A stretch of 64,000 nt of DNA, taken from assembly GCA_046734335.1 (NCBI GenBank), contig JBKPRA010000009.1, positions 1-64,000 on the forward strand, given 5' to 3'. Every line of letters begins with the position of its first letter. The first letter of the stretch is position 1. The translations under genes were made by a program, and so were the position numbers. Below are positions 7,781 through 14,951 of the stretch, piece after piece. The notes under the pieces are model-generated. The model was not told the DNA's origin and ran no database searches. It saw only the letters and a program-made list of their open reading frames with translations. Origin of the DNA: DATBLE01 sp046734335 (lineage in GTDB: Bacteria > Actinomycetota > Thermoleophilia > Gaiellales > Gaiellaceae).

Positions 7781-8563
7781 TTACTCGGCGCCGACCCGCG
7801 CCGACGCCGTGCCCGCCAGATGCGCCTTGAGACGCAGGATCGCCTTCGTGTGCAGCTGGGAAACGCGTGACTCGGTGACGCCGAGCACCTCGCCGATCTC
7901 GCGCAGGGTGAGCTCCTCGTAGTAGTAGAGCGTAATCACGAGCTTCTCTCGCTCGGGCAGGTGCGCAATCGACTCGCCGAGCGCCTCGCGCATCTCGGTC
8001 TGGTCGAGCGCCTGCGCCGGCTGCGGGCCGGAGGTGTCCTCGATCGTGTCGATCAGCGAAACCTGATCGCCGCTCCCCGAGGACACTGTCCAGAGCTCGT
8101 CGAGCGCGGCGATCGACGAGCGGGAGATGTCGGTCAGGCTGTCGTCGAGCTCGTCAGTGGTAATCCCCAGCTTCTCGGCGATCTCCTCGTCGGTCGGTGC
8201 CCGGTGCAGCTTCGCCTCGAGCACGGCGATCGCGCGCTCGATGTCGCGGGCGCGTGACCGTACCGACCGCGGCACCCAGTCCATCGCGCGCAGTTCGTCG
8301 ATGATCGCACCCTTGATCCGGGCGATCGCATAGGTCTCGAACTTGACGTCACGGTCGGGGTCGTAGCGCTCTATCGCGCCCATCAGGCCGAGCAGCCCGT
8401 ACGAGACCAGGTCACCCTCGTCGACGTGTGCCGGGAGGCCGCTGCCGAGCCGGCCGGCGACGAACTTGACGAGCGGCGCGTACGTCAGGATCAGCCGGTC
8501 GCGGACCGCCCGGTCGCCGGTCTTCCTGTACTCGCGCCAGAGGGGCTTGATGTCTTCGGCCAC
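7781..8563 (-). CDS. whiG: RNA polymerase sigma factor, WhiG/FliA type
   Basis: A 260-residue sigma-70 group 3 factor. Region 2 contains HVDEGDLVSYGLLGLMGAIERYDPD and FETYAIARIKGAIIDELR; then WVPRSVR; region 3 is LHRAPTDEEIAEKLGI; region 4 is LPEREKLVITLYYYEELTLREIGEVLGVTESRVSQLHTKA. This matches the FliA/WhiG group, which directs motility genes or, in actinobacteria, developmental genes. No flagellar gene or anti-sigma factor is visible nearby. The start is GTG 8563. Confidence 0.92.
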   Translation of the reverse strand: MAEDIKPLWREYRKTGDRAVRDRLILTYAPLVKFVAGRLGSGLPAHVDEGDLVSYGLLGLMGAIERYDPDRDVKFETYAIARIKGAIIDELRAMDWVPRSVRSRARDIERAIAVLEAKLHRAPTDEEIAEKLGITTDELDDSLTDISRSSIAALDELWTVSSGSGDQVSLIDTIEDTSGPQPAQALDQTEMREALGESIAHLPEREKLVITLYYYEELTLREIGEVLGVTESRVSQLHTKAILRLKAHLAGTASARVGAE

Positions 8564-8602
8564 GCGTCGGGCTAGAGAATACGGTGCGGCTCGGCGGAGC
8601 CC

Positions 8603-8776
8603 TCACTGACGCAGGGCTCTGAGAGCAAGTCCGGCCAGCCAGAGCGTCAGCGCGGACGCGGCGACGAGGATCACCCACTGGCCGGCGGCCCCGGCAGCGG
8701 CCGCGATTCCGCCGAACGCGAGGGCGAGCACCACGAAAAGCGCGCCGAGCGCCCGGCGCTGGGCAGGGGCGGCCAC
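8603..8776 (-). CDS. Small two-helix membrane protein
   Basis: A 57-residue frame directly upstream of the sigma factor gene encodes two membrane helices (LGALFVVLALAFGGIAAAAG and WVILVAASALTLWLAGLAL) with a basic N-terminus. GTG 8776 is the first conventional start after an in-frame stop; a CTG at 8788 is possible. Function is unknown. It lies 39 nt upstream of the sigma gene on the same strand, so co-transcription is likely and a link to sigma control is conceivable. Confidence 0.5.
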   Translation of the reverse strand: MAAPAQRRALGALFVVLALAFGGIAAAAGAAGQWVILVAASALTLWLAGLALRALRQ

Positions 8777-8831
8777 CGGCCGGATGATGTCATTCTCCAG
8801 TCGTCAGCAATACGACCGTTGGGAGGACGGG

Positions 8832-9125
8832 ATGGCGTGGGCGCAGATCCAGAAATCGACGGAGGCAACCTGGGACGAGTACGAGGCCGTTTCCAACGCG
8901 ATCGGAGCCGACGCCAACCCTCCCGAGGGACTGATCGTCCACGCCGCCGGCGAGGCGGATGGAAAGTGGCAGTCGGTCTCGGTCTGGGAGTCGCAGGAGG
9001 CGTACGAGCGCTTCCGGGACGAGCAGGTGTTCCCGGCGGTGCGGCAGACCCTGGGCGACTCGGCGATCGAAGCCGGACCGCCGCCCTCGGAGTCGTTCGA
9101 GGTGAAGCATCTGATCAGGCGGTAG
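8832..9125 (+). CDS. ABM-like dimeric alpha/beta-barrel protein
   Basis: A 97-residue protein with the ferredoxin-like pattern of antibiotic biosynthesis monooxygenase/stress-responsive barrel proteins: STEATWDEYEAVSNAIG, EGLIVHAAGEADGKWQSVSV, WESQEAYERFRDEQVFPAV. Activity is unknown. The ATG at 8832 follows GGGAGGA (8821-8827) with 4-5 nt spacing and is preferred over ATG 8784, which would overlap the divergent small membrane gene's promoter region. Confidence 0.7.
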   Translation: MAWAQIQKSTEATWDEYEAVSNAIGADANPPEGLIVHAAGEADGKWQSVSVWESQEAYERFRDEQVFPAVRQTLGDSAIEAGPPPSESFEVKHLIRR

Positions 9126-9142
9126 CACCGTATTCTCACCCG

Positions 9143-9757
9143 GTGGTTCGCCTCGGGTGCCTGATCGCGCTGGTGGCGGCATTGGCCGCCGGTGTCGCGG
9201 CGGAAGCACGAGCGGACGCCGATCCCGCCAGCGACACGCTCTATACGGCGGACGTCTTCCTGCCGTACGAGCACGTCTCCCCCGCAGTCGCCACCGAGCT
9301 GCGAAACGCCGTCCGTGACGCGCGCGGAGAGGGGAAGCCGATCAAGGTCGCCGTGATCGCGAACAAGCGCGACCTCGGCGGTGTGCCCACACTCTTCGGC
9401 AACCCCCTGTACTACGCGCGCTTCCTCGGCGCCGAGCTCCAGTTCCTCTACAGCGGGAAGCTGCTCGTGATCATGCCCCAGGGCGCGGCACTGTCCGAGC
9501 GGGGGAAGCTGGTCGCGAATCCTGCAGTCCTCCACGCCAAGGTCGAGCAGGGTACGGACGGCCTCGTTCGGACCGCAGCAGGGCTCGTCCGCGATCTGAC
9601 CGGCACCGAAGGAAGCAGCCGGCAGGTCGTTTCGTCGTCCACCGGCGGCGGCTCGTCCGCCTGGATCTGGATCGTCGTCGGCGTTGCGGTCGCGGCTGCG
9701 GTCGGCGCGCTCGCGTTCATCCTGGCCCGTGTTCGACGGCAGAGCGGCCCGGCGTGA
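9143..9757 (+). CDS. Secreted, membrane-anchored protein of unknown function
   Basis: 204 residues. An N-terminal signal sequence (LGCLIALVAALAAGVAAEARA) leads into an extracytoplasmic alpha/beta domain (KVAVIANKRDLGGVPTLFG, KLLVIMPQGAAL). A Ser/Gly-rich linker and one C-terminal membrane helix (WIWIVVGVAVAAAVGALAFI) with a basic tail follow. The architecture resembles TPM-domain proteins but I do not assign it. TATTCT at 9131-9136 lies 6 nt before GTG 9143, suggesting a leaderless start. It overlaps the next gene by GTGA. Confidence 0.65.
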   Translation: MVRLGCLIALVAALAAGVAAEARADADPASDTLYTADVFLPYEHVSPAVATELRNAVRDARGEGKPIKVAVIANKRDLGGVPTLFGNPLYYARFLGAELQFLYSGKLLVIMPQGAALSERGKLVANPAVLHAKVEQGTDGLVRTAAGLVRDLTGTEGSSRQVVSSSTGGGSSAWIWIVVGVAVAAAVGALAFILARVRRQSGPA

Positions 9758-10290
9758 TCGTCGCCCTGGCAGTCGCGCTCGCACTCGGCGGTCCGCCGCT
9801 GCCACCGGACGTGAAGCCCTGGCCGATCGGCGTCGGCCCCGGCTTCCGGCTGGCCGCCGCTCCTCCGACGGTTCTCGCGGGCAAGCCGGTCGGACGCTTC
9901 CACTGCACACAGGAAGGGGGACGCAGGTTCGGCGCCCATCTGGAGCTTTTCGTCCGCCGCCGCGTCCTGCTCATACCGCCGGGAGTGGGAGTCGCGCGCG
10001 ACAGACGCTGCTCGTATCCGTTACGCACGCGCGAGCGAACCGGGGTGGTCGAGATCAGCCGAGGAACGCGTGCCTCCGTCGGCGATCTCTTCCGGCTCTG
10101 GGGCCAGCCGCTCGGTCCTCACCGTATCGCCGGGTTCCGATCACGGGCGCCGCTGCTTGCCTTCGTCGGCGGCAAGCGGTGGCATGGTGACGTGCGCGCG
10201 ATCCCGCTTACCCGCCACGCCCAGATCGTCCTGGAGCTGGGCGGCTACATCCCACCGCATCCGCGCTACCTGTTCGCCGACGGCCTCTGA
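9754..10290 (+). CDS. Secreted protein of unknown function
   Basis: 178 residues starting at a GTG that overlaps the previous stop. The short hydrophobic N-terminus (IVALAVALALGGPPLPP) looks like a signal peptide. The mature part is basic and beta-rich with two Cys (FHCTQ and RRCSY) that could form a disulfide. No family is recognised. Coupling to the membrane-anchored upstream gene suggests the two act together outside the cell. Confidence 0.6.
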   Translation: MIVALAVALALGGPPLPPDVKPWPIGVGPGFRLAAAPPTVLAGKPVGRFHCTQEGGRRFGAHLELFVRRRVLLIPPGVGVARDRRCSYPLRTRERTGVVEISRGTRASVGDLFRLWGQPLGPHRIAGFRSRAPLLAFVGGKRWHGDVRAIPLTRHAQIVLELGGYIPPHPRYLFADGL

Positions 10291-10329
10291 ACTGAGTCGA
10301 ATCGACCGGCGGCTCGCCGCCGTCTTCCT

Positions 10330-10725
10330 TCAAGGATTGGCTGACGTGCCGCCGCTCATGAGGGCAGCATCGACGGTTGCGACCCGGTTCAGTGGCCCAA
10401 GCACCCCGCAAATCTCAAGAGTGTGTTCGATGTTCGGGGCTTCTCCATTGAGCACGAGCCTGAAGTCGCAGCGTTCGTCGTCGGCCTCTCGCTTCATCTT
10501 TATGAGGACTTTGATGGTGCTGGAATCGATGAACTGAACCGAGGAAAGGTCGACCAGGAGCTGAGAGCAGGTGTGAAGCGTCTCGCCCAGAGCCCGCTCG
10601 AGATCCGAGGCCGATGCCATGTCGTGCTCCCCCTCGAGTACGACGTGCGCGACGTTGGGCCGGGGCCAAGTAACCGCAGTTCTCGGTTTCGCGTCCAGGG
10701 ATTGGGCCTCACGAAGACCGGGCAT
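10330..10725 (-). CDS. STAS-domain anti-sigma factor antagonist
   Basis: 131 residues with a SpoIIAA-like STAS domain: VAHVVLEGEHDMASASDLERAL, QLLVDLSSVQFIDSSTIKVL, and a C-terminal VLGPLNRV. S68 in FIDSST is the position phosphorylated by anti-sigma kinases in this family. No cognate kinase or sigma factor adjoins. GGGAGGAT lies 8 nt before the ATG. It is divergent from a winged-helix regulator across an AT-rich gap with inverted repeats. Confidence 0.88.
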   Translation of the reverse strand: MPGLREAQSLDAKPRTAVTWPRPNVAHVVLEGEHDMASASDLERALGETLHTCSQLLVDLSSVQFIDSSTIKVLIKMKREADDERCDFRLVLNGEAPNIEHTLEICGVLGPLNRVATVDAALMSGGTSANP

Positions 10726-10737
10726 TTTGTTATCCTC

Positions 10738-10811
10738 CCACGTGAATCGTGGTTACATTGACATGAAAAGCTAAGCAGGCCAAACAATACACGACAACAA
10801 AGTCATGTCAA
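10738..10811. promoter_or_regulatory. AT-rich divergent control region with inverted repeats
   Basis: Between the STAS and winged-helix genes. CCACG-TGAAT-CGTGG is at 10738-10752. TTGACATGA (10758-10766) and its exact reverse complement TCATGTCAA (10803-10811) form a widely spaced inverted repeat, the second arm covering the winged-helix start codon. The first arm contains TTGACA, a -35-like hexamer. This could be an autoregulatory operator. Confidence 0.5.
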
Positions 10812-11122
10812 GTCCTGAACAGATTCACCCCTGGACGTTCCTCTCCAACCACGCCCAGGTACTGCTCTGCATCGCTCGCGACCGGGAAGCGCGAATCCGA
10901 GACATCGCCCCGGCCGTCGGGATCACCGAGCGAGCGGCGCAGCGAATCGTCGCCGACCTCGTCGAGGCCGGATACATCGATCGCACGAAGGTCGGCCGCC
11001 GCAACCGCTACCACCTGAACGGCGAAGTGAGGATGCGGCACGTCGCCCAAGCGGACTATGAGATCAGTGAGCTGCTGAGGGCGTTTCATTTGCCGCCAGA
11101 ACAGCCCGGAGACAACCCTTAA
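10805..11122 (+). CDS. Winged helix-turn-helix regulator
   Basis: 105 residues: FLSNHAQVLLCIARDREARI, then RDIAPAVGITERAAQRIVADLVEAGYI (helix-turn-helix) and DRTKVGRRNRYHLN (wing). This is the MarR-like single-domain type common in actinobacteria; the ligand is unknown. There is no ribosome binding site before ATG 10805. The start codon lies inside the right arm of an inverted repeat, consistent with self-repression. Confidence 0.8.
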   Translation: MSSPEQIHPWTFLSNHAQVLLCIARDREARIRDIAPAVGITERAAQRIVADLVEAGYIDRTKVGRRNRYHLNGEVRMRHVAQADYEISELLRAFHLPPEQPGDNP

Positions 11123-11340
11123 CTGCGGTAGAGCAGCGCGGTTACGGCGCTGCGCACCGGACGAGGCGAGCCGCGGTCGGCGGCCACCGCCACGCTGATC
11201 GCGTCCAACACGACGTCGAACGTGCGTAAGGGTCAGGCTGTCGTCAGAATCCGGCGTAACCTCGATTGCCGAATTGGTTGACACGACCGGCTCGCGCGCT
11301 GAGAATCGCCCGCACCACGACAGCGATTAGGGAGGTCACT
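11123..11340. other. Intergenic region, no confident gene
   Basis: A TTGACA (-35-like) lies at 11277-11282 and GGGAGGT (11330-11336) is the ribosome binding site of the next gene. On the minus strand a 35-codon open stretch ending at 11119 (RTFDVVLDAISVAVAADRG and following) has coding-like composition but no start, and may be the tail of a lost gene. Confidence 0.4.
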
Positions 11341-11943
11341 GTGTCCTGGAATCTGAAGGGGACCTACTTCGAGACCTGCTCGTGCGACCTCATGTGCCCG
11401 TGCAACATGTCCTTCGACCACGGTGCAACGTATGACTACTGCCGCGTGACGCTCGTCTTCAACATCACCGAGGGCGAGATCGAAGGCACCGACGTCGCGG
11501 GGCTCAAGGTGGCGGTGATCGCAGATACGCCGAAGGTCATGACCGAGGGCAACTGGAAGCTCGGGATGTTCGTCGACGAGAACGCCTCGGACGAGCAGAT
11601 GGAGAAGCTCGCAGGAGTGCTCAGCGGCCAGATGGGTGGGCCGATGGCGGGCCTGGCTCCTCTGGTCGGCGAAGTTCTCGGGGTCGAGCGAGCGCCCATC
11701 GACGTCGTGGAGGACGGCCTTACCCACAGGGTCAAGATCGGCGACGCGATCGACTTCGAGATCGAGGACATCGTTCCCTTCGGCATCGAGACCGGTCAAC
11801 CGGTGAGGCTCGTCGGGGTGTTCCACCCGGTGTCGTCGGAGTTCAACGCCGCAGAGGCCAAGCGATCGAAGATCAGCGCCTTCGGAATCGAGTACGAGGG
11901 GAAGACCGGGCTCTCCACCGCCGAGTTCTCGTGGGCCGCCTGA
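11341..11943 (+). CDS. DUF1326-family protein
   Basis: 200 residues. The signature N-terminus SWNLKGTYFETCSCDLMCPC has four closely spaced Cys (13, 15, 19, 21), as in DUF1326. The central part reads EGNWKLGMFVDENAS and the C-terminus VRLVGVFHP and FGIEYEGKTGLSTAEFSW. The Cys cluster suggests metal binding, unproven. Start is GTG 11341 with GGGAGGT upstream. The next gene, DUF2182, starts 4 nt after the stop; the pairing is common, so they likely form one functional unit. Confidence 0.88.
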   Translation: MSWNLKGTYFETCSCDLMCPCNMSFDHGATYDYCRVTLVFNITEGEIEGTDVAGLKVAVIADTPKVMTEGNWKLGMFVDENASDEQMEKLAGVLSGQMGGPMAGLAPLVGEVLGVERAPIDVVEDGLTHRVKIGDAIDFEIEDIVPFGIETGQPVRLVGVFHPVSSEFNAAEAKRSKISAFGIEYEGKTGLSTAEFSWAA

Positions 11944-11947
11944 GCGG

Positions 11948-12778
11948 TTGATCGCCTCCGCGCACGAGGAAGCGCCGGCTCGCTCCAGCCTCTCGCCTGC
12001 CTACGCAGCGGCACGGACTCGGATCGTGCTCGTCGCGCTGCTGTTCGTGCTCGCCGCGATCGGCTGGTGGTGGACCGCGGGGCAGATGCAGGACATGGAC
12101 GGCGGGCCATGGACCGCACTCGGCACGTTCGCTTGGTTCCTCGGCGTATGGGTCGTGATGATGGCCGCGATGATGTTCCCATCAGTCTCGCCGACGGTCG
12201 CGCTGTACTCGAAGCTCACGAGATCCCGGTCGCTCGTCGCGCCGCTCTTCTTCACTTCCGGCTATCTCCTCACCTGGAGCGCCGTCGGAGTTCTGGCGTT
12301 CGTCGTCGCGAAGATCGGGACGCAGCTTTTCGGCGACGTGCTTGCCTGGGACCGTGCGGGACGCTGGGTGACCGCAGTGACGCTCATCGTCGCCGCCGTC
12401 TACGAGCTGACGCCTCTGAAGAACGTTTGCCTCGGGAAATGCCGCACACCGCTCGGCTTCCTCCTCGGCAGCTGGCGCGACGGCCGGTTGGGAGCTCTGC
12501 AGATGGGGACGCGACACGGAGCCTGGTGCGTCGGCTGCTGCTGGGCGCTCATGGTGTCGCTGTTCGCGCTCGGCGTCATGAGCATCGTCTGGATGGCGGT
12601 GGTCGCAGGACTGATCGCATTCGAGAAACTGATGCCATCGAAGCGCTTCGCGACCTATGGGACCGCGGCCGTGCTCCTGGTGCTCGGCGTCCTCGTGCTC
12701 GCTGCTCCCGACGTTCTCCCGGCGCTGACCATTCCCGGAGGGGATTCGATGACTCCGATGGGCGGGATGTCTCCCTAA
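11948..12778 (+). CDS. DUF2182 integral membrane protein
   Basis: 276 residues with about six membrane helices. DUF2182 hallmarks are the Met-rich helix VWVVMMAAMMFPSVSP, the YELTPLKNVCLGKCRTPL loop, and the Cys-rich GAWCVGCCWALM segment. The Met and Cys clusters suggest metal, perhaps copper, handling, but the function is not established. Start is probably TTG 11948, 4 nt after the DUF1326 stop. Confidence 0.88.
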   Translation: MIASAHEEAPARSSLSPAYAAARTRIVLVALLFVLAAIGWWWTAGQMQDMDGGPWTALGTFAWFLGVWVVMMAAMMFPSVSPTVALYSKLTRSRSLVAPLFFTSGYLLTWSAVGVLAFVVAKIGTQLFGDVLAWDRAGRWVTAVTLIVAAVYELTPLKNVCLGKCRTPLGFLLGSWRDGRLGALQMGTRHGAWCVGCCWALMVSLFALGVMSIVWMAVVAGLIAFEKLMPSKRFATYGTAAVLLVLGVLVLAAPDVLPALTIPGGDSMTPMGGMSP

Positions 12779-13179
12779 CATCCAGCCCCAGCGACTGTCT
12801 CGCTGCTGGCCGCCGAGCCGCAAGCGATACCGCGAACACGCTCGCACGTTTCACACGTTCTGAGCGGCCGACGAGCGGCTAGCGGCGTACCGTCCTGGTG
12901 TGGCTGCCGCGGTTCTACTCGTTGACCGAAGTTTCCGCACAACGTCGGAAACGCTCCACGCGCGTGCGCCCTGCTCGATGCGTACCTGCTCGCCTGGACG
13001 GGCAACCGCGTCCCGGATCCGAAGCACTGGCCGGAGGGCGCTCGACTACCGCGAGGAGCGACCGAAGTGGCGCCAGCGCGCGCCTGTCTCGGCTAGAGCG
13101 GTCTAGATCCGAGAGCCGCCTCGATGAAAACGGCGGCTCCAGGCCGCTTCGCTACGCGGAGACGGCCCGAGTAGGGCTA
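12779..13179. other. Intergenic region with a decayed small gene
   Basis: Apart from the candidate at 12900-13106, I see only a short hairpin (GTTTCCG-CACAACGT-CGGAAAC near 12930-12951) and no intact gene on either strand. Confidence 0.5.
12900..13106 (+). pseudogene. Small gene with two compensating frameshifts
   Basis: TACCGT at 12888-12893 is exactly 6 nt before GTG 12900, the usual leaderless spacing here. The protein begins VAAAVLLVDRSFRTTSETLHA. The middle of that frame is Cys/Ser/Arg-rich noise, but the +1 frame there reads ALLDAYLLAWTGNRVPDPKH, after which the first frame resumes as DYREERPKWRQRAPV to TAG 13104-13106. Two indels would join these into about 68 coherent residues. No family is recognised. 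Confidence 0.35.
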
Positions 13180-13252
<73 letters not shown>

Positions 13253-13289
13253 CGGTGCAGGGGCCAGTGTAGCCCCGCCGCGGCCGGCG

Positions 13290-14852
13290 TCAGGAAATCG
13301 TCAGGGTGCCGGCGCTCACGGCCGCGCCGCCCGGTGTGGTCACCGAGATCGTCCCGCTCGTATTCCCGGCGCCGACCACGAACACGAGCTTCGTCGCGGA
13401 ACCAACGGTGAACGAGTCGACGGCGACGCCGCCGACCTGCACCGACGAGGCACCCCAGAAGCCCGAGCCGTTGACCGTGACCGTCTTGCCCACGGCGCTC
13501 TTCTTCGTGAACGACTTGATCGCCGGCGCGGGCGACGGATCGACCGTGAACGCAGGGCCGTCGATCACCCCATGGCCGGTCGTCACCCGGACCAGACCGC
13601 TGCCCGTTCCCAGGGCGGGAGCGGCGGTCGCCCTGCCGACTCTCTCGACGATGCTCGAGGCAGCGACGCCGCCGAACTCGACGCTGGTCACATCGGTGAG
13701 CCTGCGACCCCTGATGGCAACCGGCTGGCCGACGACGCCGTGCGACGGAGACAGCTTCGAGACCGCGCCGGGCGAGTAGGACGCGACGCAGTCGTGGTCG
13801 GCGTTCGACCACTGGAACTGGAGGTGGTACTCGTGCCCGTTGATCACCTGGTTGTGCTTCGAACCGTTCGGCCCGCTGGGTTTGCCGTAGTAGTAGGCAC
13901 ACTTGTCGCCGCTTTCGCCGCCGGTGTCGGCGTCCTCGGCATCCAGCCAGCCGCCGAAGGGCTCGGGGTCGGTGATCGCCTCCGTGTGCTCGTGCGAGGT
14001 TGTGCTGAGGACGATGTCGGCGGGGCCGTCACCGTTCGGATGCTGCGGATGATCCGGGTCTTCGCAGAAGTCGAAGCCGTCGAAGACGGGGTACGGCATG
14101 TTCGCGTAGATGAGCGCGCTGCTGCCCGTCCCCGAGTTCGAGTGGTACGCGCAGTAGAAGTCGTACGCGCAGGCAGACGCGTCGAAGCAGCTCGTGACGC
14201 CGCGCGGGGTGTAGACGAAGAAGATGTGCGTGGCGCTCTTCAACCATCCGAGGCCGTTGGTTGCGATCGCGTGGCCGATCTCGTCGACCAGCTGCTGGTC
14301 GCTGAGGCACACGGTGGTCTTGCCGAGCGGGTCGTTGCAGCCGCTCGCCGGAAAACCACGCGTGTCCATCCAGGTTCCGCCGTAGGTCACGTCGGTGGTG
14401 ATGAAGTCGTCGGCCCCGACGCCGGTGCAGGTGCTCAGGCCGATCGGAGCGCCCGAGCAGTACTGCGTGGTGGCTCCGTAGACGTTCGTCCGGAGCCCGC
14501 TGTCGGCCTCGAGGTCCTGGAAGTAGCGGGCGATCAGGCTCTGGTAGCCGGTGCTGTACGCGAGCCCTCCGTCCCATGAGGTGTAGCCGGTCGGCTGCCA
14601 GAAGATCGTGTACACCGTCGTGCTGTGCATCACCGGCCCGCCGCCGTAGCGAAGGAGGCCGCAGTCGGGCCAGGCGGGGCCGTGGCAGCCGCCGCGGGCG
14701 GAATCCGAAGCAACGACGTGGTGAGCCTTTCCGAACGGCGGCACGACTCCGCCCATCCGGTGAGAGGCCGGAGAGCCGCCGGCGGCGCCTGCCGTACCGA
14801 GCGCGAGGCAGGCAAGGACGATCAGCGACGTGAGCGACCCCCTCAAAGCCAC
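13290..14852 (-). CDS. Secreted putative metallopeptidase with two IPT/TIG domains
   Basis: 520 residues. Signal peptide (SLTSLIVLACLALGTAGAAG), then a Cys-rich catalytic-like domain to about residue 345, then two IPT/TIG immunoglobulin-like domains (VSKLSPSHGVVGQPVAIRGR and IKSFTKKSAVGKTVTVNGSG). SHEHTEAITDP (H287, E288) followed by GGWLDAEDAD and GDKC resembles bacterial SHELAEAVTDP proteins presumed to bind zinc. The usual HExxH is not present, so peptidase activity is uncertain. GTG 14852 is chosen because it starts the signal peptide. Confidence 0.65.
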   Translation of the reverse strand: MALRGSLTSLIVLACLALGTAGAAGGSPASHRMGGVVPPFGKAHHVVASDSARGGCHGPAWPDCGLLRYGGGPVMHSTTVYTIFWQPTGYTSWDGGLAYSTGYQSLIARYFQDLEADSGLRTNVYGATTQYCSGAPIGLSTCTGVGADDFITTDVTYGGTWMDTRGFPASGCNDPLGKTTVCLSDQQLVDEIGHAIATNGLGWLKSATHIFFVYTPRGVTSCFDASACAYDFYCAYHSNSGTGSSALIYANMPYPVFDGFDFCEDPDHPQHPNGDGPADIVLSTTSHEHTEAITDPEPFGGWLDAEDADTGGESGDKCAYYYGKPSGPNGSKHNQVINGHEYHLQFQWSNADHDCVASYSPGAVSKLSPSHGVVGQPVAIRGRRLTDVTSVEFGGVAASSIVERVGRATAAPALGTGSGLVRVTTGHGVIDGPAFTVDPSPAPAIKSFTKKSAVGKTVTVNGSGFWGASSVQVGGVAVDSFTVGSATKLVFVVGAGNTSGTISVTTPGGAAVSAGTLTIS

Positions 14853-14951
14853 AGGTCGTCCAGTGTTCCAGGCCCGTCCGGCCCGGTCAATCTCCAGGAC
14901 CGCCCCGGGCGCAGACGGCACCGCGGCGCTGGACGTCGTCGTGCAACACAG

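Noticed and set aside
11119..11225. Minus-strand 35-codon stretch resembling a protein C-terminus
   Set aside because: No start, no recognised family, upstream in-frame stop; noted only as a possible remnant.
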